Shown: piece after piece, positions 55,452 to 64,000 of the stretch
Layout of the letters: every line of letters begins with the position of its first letter
Position numbering within the stretch: the stretch's first letter is position 1
Source: Pontederia crassipes
Taxonomy: Eukaryota; Streptophyta; Magnoliopsida; Commelinales; Pontederiaceae
DNA: 64,000 bases
Reading direction: 5' to 3'
NCBI GenBank assembly: GCA_030549335.1
Contig: JAUKPH010000022.1
Span: 3,596,001 to 3,660,000 of the forward strand
Notes under the pieces: model-generated
Database searches by the model: none
Told to the model about the DNA's origin: nothing
Seen by the model: only the letters and a program-made list of their open reading frames with translations
Made by a program: the position numbers and the translations under genes

Positions 55452-58080
55452 TGATAGTGCAATTGAGGGGTTGAGTGATAACTTGCTGATTTTTGGGTTA
55501 AAAGTCAATTTTTTCAATTTTTGTTTCAACTCCCTAACTCACTCTCTACTGCAGTGCACAGGTCAATTGTAGTAACCCTAAATGTCGTATCCATAGTGAT
55601 TTGAAGTCCTAGACTACCTAAAAGTAATTTAGACTAATCCTATTTAAAGTGGCAAAAATAGATTTTTAAAGGAAAAAATAGATTTTTTTTCTTTTAAGAA
55701 TGCAGAATGATAACTTGTTGTAGATTGTTGAAAAGTTAATTAAACTGAATTGTAAATGCTAATCTATAGTCTAAATGGGTTTATCTATCAATGAGGAAGG
55801 TCCTCCTAGGAGTTGGGGTTCATCTAATTTAATTATGGATGGAAATGGACAAGTTATCATTTTTTAGTCAAATCCAATTCAACCTTTAATATGGCTGTTT
55901 TCACAGCTCAATTAGACCAGAACTAAATAATATATTGTCATATAATTGTTAGCTAAGTTGAATTAGAAGAGGATCCCCACTGAAAATTAAGTTATCATTA
56001 AGTTCAATCCAAGTCACCTTGCTGATTTTATTGGCAATTCAATAAAATCTAAAATGATAACTTCTAAATTGCACTTTGAAAATGAAAGGAATGCTTCAAT
56101 CAAGTAAACAGAGATGAAATCAATGCAATATTAATACTAGTGTTCCTTGGTTTATCTTTAAACCACAAGAGGACTTTGATTCAACCTCTCAGCTGTAATT
56201 AAAAATGAAGTCCACACTTAACAATAGATAATTAGAACCAATATGCATAGAATCTCAAGTTTGGGAAATCAGAAATTGTCATTGCTCCTTGGCTCATCTC
56301 TGAATCTCAAGGAAGGCCTTAAAACCATCTCTCAATGGTGGATTAAAGTGGGGCTTAACAAAGGCAATCAGATTTCAAGAATTTCAGGAAACCAGAAATC
56401 AGCAACTCATAAAAATAAAAAAAACTAATGGTAAGTACAGAATTGAATCATAGGATTGTCAAAGTTTCTTAATTCAATTCTGAACAAGATTGGGATATAT
56501 GACAACCTCTCAATTGCTCAATTAATTCAGTCCCCAATGACAATCAGATTTAGACAACTCAGAAAATCAGAAATTAGAAAGTTCAGAAATCAGGAAAGCA
56601 GAAATTAGATTTTCAATCAAAATAGAATCCAGAAACTTGGCATGGATTCTTTACTCATTTCTAAACAAAGATTAGACCAAATGATAACTTCTCAGTTGTA
56701 AATACAAGTAGGGTCTTCCAACGACAAGAACAAATTCAGATTAATACATATTTCAGAATTAATTCAGAACTTGATTCAAATGAGGAAATAAGTTTCGTCC
56801 CTAATCCATCCACAACATATATTAGACTACTACCATATCCTAGGAGGCATTGGATTTAGCTCCTCATGTTTGCAAAATTAGATAAAAGATAAAGTGAAGA
56901 ACAGGAGGAATTCATCTTGTCCCAGGAGCTGTCGATAGAAATCCCTAAGAACTTCAGCTCCAGCTCCAAACCCTTGCTGCCTTCTCCCCCTCCTGCAATG
57001 GCCGGCCTCCTCTCATTTCCAAGGTTTCTTCAGCTTATATATGGCCTCTCATCACCCTTAGATCAGCATCCAAATGTTCCATAACCCTGATATAAGACAC
57101 CTGTCCAAATGACCTTAAAAATTCCAGCTGTTGTAGCTTCTTGGACCACCAAATTAGTGGTCCCCCTACTTTTTTTACTTTTTTGCAACCTTTTTTTCCC
57201 TGTTAGAAGAGATAGAACACCAAGCATCAAAGTCCTCAAATAGGAAATGAACAAATAAGGATAAAGGAAACCACTGTGATCAGCTCAAACATCAAGTATG
57301 ATTAAGTGTTGTGCAGAATTGCAAATCAAGGTAAAAAATGATAACTTATCAATGCCCGGAATGATAACTTTGCATAAATCTTGAAAAATGATCAAATATG
57401 GATGGTTCAGAACATTGAAGGCATCAAATGGATTAGGGTGGCAAATGAGTGAAGTCAGAAATCAAATATGAATAAGATTTTATCGGAATGATAACTTGGG
57501 TGCCAAAACGATAACTTGATTGCCTTAAAAATGATAACTTGTCATAACTTTGGTTGTGGTTATCCAAATATGATCAAATTTGAACAGCAATGAGTTAAGA
57601 CAATAATATAATGGTTGCTTAATGCCTTTGTGCAGATTTGATAGTTTTGCATATCAAAATGATAGATTTGCCCTTTAACGATAACTTGGCATTGGAAAAA
57701 TGATAACTTGTTCGAATGGACTTAAAATTTTGCACAAGTTGAGATATGATCATCCAAATATGATTCATTCATGATAATAATGGATTTAGGGCAAGAAAAT
57801 CATTAAAAATCAGTTCACTCAAAATAATGATAACTTGACGTATAGGAGTGATAACTTGTCCTAAAAATGATAACTTGGCATAGAATTGAAATATTTATGG
57901 ATTTTAGCATTTCAGAACCTCTATGCACATGAAATTAAGTATAAAATGAGAAAGATCAACTAGTTATCACAATCCATACATTCCAAACATAATTGGCCAA
58001 AAGTTGGGCAATTAAGGGGCTCGATATGGGTGAAATGCATCCAAAAGGGATAAAAATCTATATTGATCAGCTAGTGATCA
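55452..58080 (-). repeat. 5' LTR of Athila element A
   Basis: 2629 bp from TGATAGTGCAATTGAGG to CTAGTGATCA, followed by GACCA, the target sequence in the LTR of B. Contains the ATGATAACTTG cluster (57337-57880). Two near-identical short open frames (57063-57254 and 58067-58264, the latter overlapping the LTR edge) also occur in the first copy only because of the duplication. Confidence 0.92.
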
Positions 58081-60057
58081 GACCACCTCTCAGTGGTAGG
58101 TTAAAGTAGGGTTTAACAATGGCAATCATATTTCCCTTAAATTCAGAAAAATAGAAATCAGCAACATTGAAATCAGTGAGTAACCAATGGAAATCACAGA
58201 TTTGAACCATAGAAATGTCAAGTAACTTAATCCATTTCTGAACAAGATTGGGACTAATAATCAACCTCTCAGTTGCTCAATTAATCAAGTTCCCCAATGA
58301 CATTCAGATTCAAATAATTCAGGAATCAGAAATCAGGAAGTTCAGGAATTCAGAAATTAGGAAATCAGTAGCAATTACAAATTAGAACCCTAGGAATGTC
58401 ATTGCATCTTGATCATTTTTGAACTAGAATGGAATCATAAGATAACCTCTCAGTTGTCAAAACAATTGGGGCTCCACAATGACAAAACATGTTCTAAGAA
58501 TTCAGAAATCAGAAAGGCATTCAGAATCCAAATTTTAGAAAAATCAGATTTCAGAAAGTGAGAAATTAGAATTCTAAATGGGATTGTTTCTAGAACTTGG
58601 CATTGATTCTTGATTCTTTTCTGAACAAAGATTAGATCAAATGACAACTTCTCAATTGTAAACACAAATAGGATCTTACAATGGCAAGAACAAATTCATA
58701 TCAAATACAGATTTCAGAATTCATAAATTCAATTCAGAACTTGATTCAATGCAGGAAATCAAATTTTTTCCTAATCCATCCACAATTAATCTAGACTACT
58801 ACCCTATCCTAGGAGATATGGAGTTTAGCTCCACATTATTACAAAGTTTGATACAAAATGGAATGAAGAAAATAAGCTAATCATCCTGATTTTTTAAGAC
58901 TGCTATGCAGAAATCAACAACCCTTCAGCTCCTTCCACTCCAATTCAGCATTAATCCTTGCTTCCTTCTTACAATGGCCGACCCCTCCTTCTTTCCTTAG
59001 GGTTTTCAGCTTATATATGACTTCCTTAAACCCTTAGATCAGCATCAAATTATCCCATAAGTCCTGATGTGAGCCACCTGTTCAGGTCCTGAAATTCCAG
59101 CTGCTGTAATAGCTTTTGGACAGCAAAAAGTAGGTTGTCCCCCCTCCTTTTTCTCCTTTGTGCAGCCCTATTTCATCTGCAAGAGGGGCTAAAATAGCAA
59201 GCATCAAAGTCCTCCAATAAGATTTAAACAAATAAGGATTAGGACAGCAAGTAAAATCAGCTCAATAATCAAATGGGGTTTGGTGTTGTGCAGAATTGAA
59301 AACTAAAGTTAAAAGTGATAACTTATCAAACCCGGAATGATAACTTTGCACATATCATGGAAAATGTTCAAATATGAGTAGTTCAGAGCATTGAAGGAAT
59401 CAAAGGGATTAAGATGGCAAGTGAATGAGGTCAGAAATCAAATGTGGATAAGATTTCATAGGAATGATAACTTGGGTGCCAAAAACGATAACTTGATGCC
59501 ACAAAAATGATAACTTGTCATAACTTTGGTTGTGGTTATCAAAATGTGACCAAATATGAACAGCAATGAGTTAGTACAATAATATAATGATTGCTTGAGG
59601 CCTTTGTACATAATTGATAGCTTTGCATATCGAAATGACAGTTTTTCCCTTAAACGATAACTTGGCATTGAAAAAATGATAACTTATTCAAATGGATTGA
59701 TAATTTTGTACAAGTTGAAATATGATCATCCAAATATGATTCATTCATGATGGCAATGGATTTGGGGCAGAATAATCACTGGAAATCGGCTAAATCAAAA
59801 TAATGATAACTTGTGCACTTGGAGTGATAACTTGCCCTAAAAATGATAACTTATCATAGAATTGAAATATTTATACATTTTAGCAATTAAGAACCTCTAT
59901 GCACATGGAATTAGGTATAAAATGAGAAAGATCAACTAGTTATCACAATCCTTGCATTTCAAACACAATTGGCCAAAAGTTAGGAAATTTGAGGGCTCAA
60001 TATGGGTGATTTGCATAGAAAATGGGATAAAAAAATAATATGATCAGCTAGTGATCA
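58081..60057 (-). repeat. LTR of element B, right part, second copy
   Basis: Matches 44620-46596 at an offset of 13,461 bp with few substitutions (for example one residue changed in each of two matching short frames). Confidence 0.9.
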
Positions 60058-61531
60058 AACTCCCCCAAGCTTAACCTTTTGCTTGTGCTCAAGCAAAACA
60101 TTCAGAAATTAAGGACAAACTTGAATTAACAGTCCACAAATGAATTAAAAATCAGTTGAATTAGGTCCAATGAGTTTCCCACTTTGCCAACACTCCATCC
60201 CATTCTTTCCAATTCCCAAATTCTAGCTGAGGAGTCACAAAGGTTAAAGCAAATTTAAGCCATGAAAGAAGTACTAACATTAACTGATTTGGATTACAAG
60301 GATTGTCAACTGTACTAAAAAGTTTGAAACTTCAATCTCTTCATGAACAGATTTTTCCACTGCTTAAACAGGTTTAACACCTGACTTTTATTCATGAAAA
60401 TGCAAGTAAACAGGTCAAGACCTTATTTTTATTCATGCTGGTCACAAGATAAAAATCATGGCTTTATTCAGGAGAGGTTCCTTTTTAAAATTTCACTCTC
60501 TTTATTTATGCATGCATGTAATACAAAATGCAACTTTTCACTTTTCCTTTTTCCATTTTTCTCTTTTTTTTCTATTCTGTTCATGAAGTGAGCAATGATT
60601 CAAACTCAAGTATAGTTTAGACCCTTAAATGCAAACAGTCAAGATTTTCTATTTATCATGGCAGCAAGAGCCTTGACTCCTTTCTAGACATCTTCTACTT
60701 TCCATTTAATCCATGAATGTCAGCTAGTGTTACCCACAAAAAAAAAAATTTAGTTGAAAATTAATTCAAATGCATCTGAATTGATAATGTAAATTAAAGT
60801 AACAAGACTAATGGCCAAGTTGGCCACTTGGTATTGGAGTGTACCAACTGTCATAATGAAGTATTCTACCCATTTTAGAGTTAAAATAAATTCAGGATTG
60901 AGTTGAGCCCAAAAAATGATAACCGAGTGATAACTTGTTCAAACAATAATAACCTGGTGGTAAATGGTGATATAAACATTAAAGTAGATTGAAAACATGG
61001 TGTAAAAGTTAAAAAAGCACCAGGTTTCCTCCCCCAAACTTAGCTTCAACACTGTCAACAGTGTTGGAAAAGATAGGCAAGGGAGAGAGTTGAGAGGGTA
61101 TGAAATTGATGGAATTGTGCATTTGATCCCTTCCAATGGTTATTGCATCTCAATCAGGGGCTTAGGGTGGTCCATTCTTCATGAATTACAGTTAATCCTG
61201 CAGGGAAATAAGGGACATCAGTGGTATATTCAATATCAAATTTTTAGGGTGCACAATTCAACAATGCATTGATATTCACTGAAATGCACTGAAATTCAGC
61301 TATGATGGATTGGGATAACTGATAGGAATGATAATTCAGATGTTGGTATGATGATTTCAGCATGAGAGCAAAGATATTATCAGTTATCAATAGGATTTCA
61401 GTGAGAAAAAATTAAAATTAAGGGTAGGGGTACTCCCTAATTGCCAATTTATGGATTGATCTGATTCCTCCCTTCTTTATTCCTGCAAAATAGAAAGATT
61501 AAGTGTAAAATGGATTGGGTTACTTCCCAAG
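60058..61531 (-). other. 3' untranslated region of element B, second copy
   Basis: Polypurine tract at 60058-60072 (AACTCCCCCAAGCTT on the plus strand), second tract near 61024-61038. Near-identical to 46597-48070; one visible difference is an A-run at 60739. Confidence 0.8.
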
Positions 61532-62725
61532 AAGTGCCCTACTTTAATGTCTTAGGCTAGACATTGTTCCACTTGAATTCAGCTAGGCAAACTTGACAAA
61601 TCTTGCAAATTCAGCACCTCCTTAGCTGAATCTTGAGCTGTGGGGTTATATAGATTCAACCTCTATCCATTGACCTTGAATATATCATCCTTATCATTCA
61701 GAAGGTCCACTCCACCTTGATTTCAACTTCAAGGAAATAACTTGAGCCTTGAATTAAATAGCAACACAAGGTCTGCAACCTTGAAATCCTTCTTCAGAAT
61801 CCTACTATCATGCCACCTCTTGATCCTTTCCTTGTAGAACTCTGAATTATGGTAGGCATTGAGCTAATCTCATCCAATTCATCAATTTGTAGGAGCCTTT
61901 TCTATCCACAAGCATGCATATCAAAATTTAATGCCTTGACAGCCCAATATGCCTTATGTTTGAGTTCAATTGGCAAATGGCATGTTTTTCCATAAACCAA
62001 CTTGTATGGGAAGGCACCAATTGGAGTTTTATATGCTGTCTTGTATGCCCAAAGTGCCTCTTTTAACTTTAAACTCCAATCCTTTCTAGTCAAAGAAACT
62101 ATTTTTTTCCAAAATGGCCTTAATTTCTCCATTTGAGATTTCAGCTTGGCCATTTGTTTGAGGGTGGTAGGCTGTTTAAACCTTATGCTTTACCCCATAC
62201 TTGTTTAGGAGGTTCTCAAAACACTTTTCTATGAAGTGGCTGCCTCCATCACTGATAACCATCCTTGGAATTCTAAATCTTGGGAAAATTGTATCTTTGA
62301 ACAACTTGATAACAGCCCTGGAATCAGCAACTATTGTGGGAATGGCTTCTATCCACTTGGACACATAATCAACAGCCAACAATATGAATTTGTATGCAAA
62401 GGAGCTAAGGAAGGGTCCCATGTAATCAATGCCCCATACATCAAAGATTTCAACCTCTAAAATCCCATTCTGAGGCATTTCATTCCTCCTTGAAATAGAA
62501 CCTGCCCTTTGACATTCATCACAACTCTTCACATACAAATAAGCATCTTTGAACAAGGAAGGCCAATAAAAACCAGATTGTAGAATCTTGGCAGCAGTCT
62601 TTTGAGTGGCTCCATGTTCACCATATGGAGATGAGTGGCATTCATACAGAATTGATTGGAATTCATCTTCTGGTACACATCTTCTAAAAATGCCATCAGG
62701 AGACTTCTTGAATAGAAGATGGTCA
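61532..62725 (-). pseudogene. Athila integrase of element B, second copy
   Basis: The long open stretch 62176-62925 covers the end of RNase H ([20 protein letters not shown]), FYWDDHLLFKKSPDGIFRRC, the zinc domain (CHSSPYGEHGATQKTAAKIL, YVKSCDECQRAG) and the core with WGIDYMGPFLSSFAYKFILL and VISDGGSHFIEKC. It ends at KHKV with the same stop as the first copy. 61902-62153 continues ([40 protein letters not shown]); the last part is broken. Compared with copy one it keeps Trp at FYWDD. Confidence 0.88.
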
Positions 62726-62728
62726 TCC

Positions 62729-63595
62729 CAATAGAAGTCCTTCAAGTCATGGAAAAACTTTTTCTTCTGTTGGTAAGTGTAATAACAAGGAATGACTCTA
62801 CATGCCAAATAGTTGACAATATCAGCATACCAAGGAGTAGGGGCAGCTGATATGGCCATTAGAAAATCATCAGGAAAGGAGTCATTGATAGGGAGTGAAT
62901 CATTAGAATCCTGAACTCCTTCCATCCTTGATAAGTGGTCAGCAACTAAGTTTTTTGTCCCTCATTTATCCCTGATTTCAACATCAAATTCTTGTAGCAA
63001 AAGGATCCATCTTATAAGCCTTGGTTTTGATTTCTTCTTACTAATCAAGTGCCTCACTGCTTGATGGTCATAAGATCTGAACTTATCAAATGCAAACACC
63101 ACAGCAAGCAATTCTTTTTCAGTGGTAGTATAATTGATTTGAGCCTCATCTAATGTCTTACTAGCATAGCAAATGACATAATGTTTCTTCTCCCTAGTTT
63201 GTCCCAAGACTGCCCCTACTGCTTGATCAGAGGCATCACACATTATTTCAAATGGAAGAGACCAATCAAGTGGCTGGACTATAGGAGCTGAAATAAGTGC
63301 TTCTTTCAGCTGCTTGAAGGCCTTCATGCATTCTTCATCAAAATGAAAATCAGCATCTTTTTCTAACAACTTGGTAAGAGGCCTAGTTATCATTGAGAAG
63401 TTTTTGATGAATTTTCTATAGAATCCTGCATGCCCCAAGAAGCTTCTTACTGCCTTCACATTTGTAGGCGGTGGCAACTTCTCAATTACTTCAATTTTGG
63501 CCTTATCCATCTCAATTCCTCTACTTGAAACAATATGTCCTAGAACAACCACTTCTTGGACTATAAAATGGCACTTCTCCCAATTGAGGATCAAG
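62729..63595 (-). pseudogene. Athila RNase H of element B, second copy
   Basis: 62962-63594 is open: [60 protein letters not shown] and [15 protein letters not shown], sharing the ten-residue deletion with the first copy. A stop follows at VEIRDK, before VADHLSR. Confidence 0.85.
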
Positions 63596-64000
63596 TTGGC
63601 TCTCTACATCTTTGTAGCACCTTGGTCAAATTTTCTAGATAACTCTCAAAAGAATCCCCATATACTGAAAAATAATCTATGAAGACCTCCATAATTTCTT
63701 CAATAAAATCTGAAAAGATTGACATCATGCATCTCTGAAAAGTGGCTGGTGCATTACATAAGCCAAATAGCATCCTCCTATAAGAAAATGTCCTATATGG
63801 ACATGTGAAAGTAGTCTTGTGTTCATCTTGAGGGTGAATTGGGATTTGAAGGAATCCTAAATATCCATCTAAATAACAGAAGTGGGAGTGCTTTGCCAAT
63901 CTCTCCAACATCAGGTCAGTGAAAGGAAGAGGGAAATGGTCTTTCCTTGTTGCCTTGTTCAACTTCCTAAAATCAATACACATCCTCCATTCTGTAACTG
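63591..64000 (-). pseudogene. Athila reverse transcriptase of element B, cut by window edge
   Basis: 130 open codons: CIDFRKLNKATRKDHFPLPF, LMLERLAKHSHFCYLDGYLG, TCPYRTFSYRRMLFGLCNAP. The active site reads FIDYFSVYG, so the second catalytic Asp of the MDD/IDD motif has become Tyr. The rest of B (RT start, protease, gag, 5' LTR) would lie to the right. Confidence 0.85.

Larger units (their letters stand above)
50127..63589. repeat. Second unit of a 13.46-kb tandem duplication
   Basis: 55452-63589 (A 5' LTR, B LTR right part, B 3' region, integrase and RNase H) repeats 42005-50126 with constant offset of about 13,461-13,463 bp over most of its length. The first copy ends at CCCAATTGAGG (50126) and jumps to element A (TTACCTCCCAAG); the second copy continues as ATCAAGTTGG at 63590, the normal RT sequence of B. 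So unit 2 runs from a breakpoint in A to a breakpoint in B. Confidence 0.9.

Noticed and set aside
1..64000. tRNA or rRNA genes
   Set aside because: No cloverleaf or rRNA segments recognised; tRNA-like strings are retrotransposon primer-binding sites.

Overview
The window looks like repeat-rich heterochromatin from a flowering plant. I find no intact host gene. What can be read is layered: retrotransposons nested in one another, a CACTA DNA transposon carrying host-gene pieces, two tandem arrays, a short SINE and several gene relics. Angiosperm origin is inferred from SIRE- and Athila-type LTR elements, a CACTA element with a Ptta/En/Spm-type transposase, FAR1/FHY3 relics, and plant-type phospholipase D and SWI3A fragments. 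I cannot name the species.

Layout. 1-690: minus-strand end of a truncated Ty1/copia element. 687-8795: tandem array of about 18 units of about 448 bp. 8796-10439: AT-rich DNA. 10440-10990: pyrimidine-rich leader with a telo-box cluster, then a FAR1-like pseudogene (12179-13982) split by a possible organellar insert. 15084-18197: decayed copia element without reverse transcriptase. 18626-36985: a 148-bp tandem array broken by two insertions. The first is a head-to-head pair of TRIM elements (18847-28591), itself split by an 8.9-kb SIRE-like copia element (19325-28233) with an extra ORF after pol. The second is a 6.2-kb CACTA element (30706-36867) holding phospholipase D and SWI3A pieces.

36986-64000 is Ty3/gypsy territory, nearly all on the minus strand: a chromovirus fragment, a perfect solo LTR (37215-39941, target-site duplication CATAC) that received a truncated SINE, and a nest of Athila-type elements. 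I call these C (oldest, LTR fragment 40796-41127), B (inserted in C) and A (inserted in the LTR of B). A block of about 8.1 kb occurs twice, 13.46 kb apart (42005-50126 and 55452-63589). The simplest history is: B inserts in C; A inserts in the LTR of B; a tandem duplication follows with breakpoints inside A and B; then the first A collapses to a solo LTR by LTR-LTR recombination. A jump in sequence similarity near 42,990 marks that crossover.

Every coding region is broken by stops or frameshifts. Many of the stops fit C-to-T or G-to-A changes. All identifications rest on reading motifs and repeats by eye; no database search was run.
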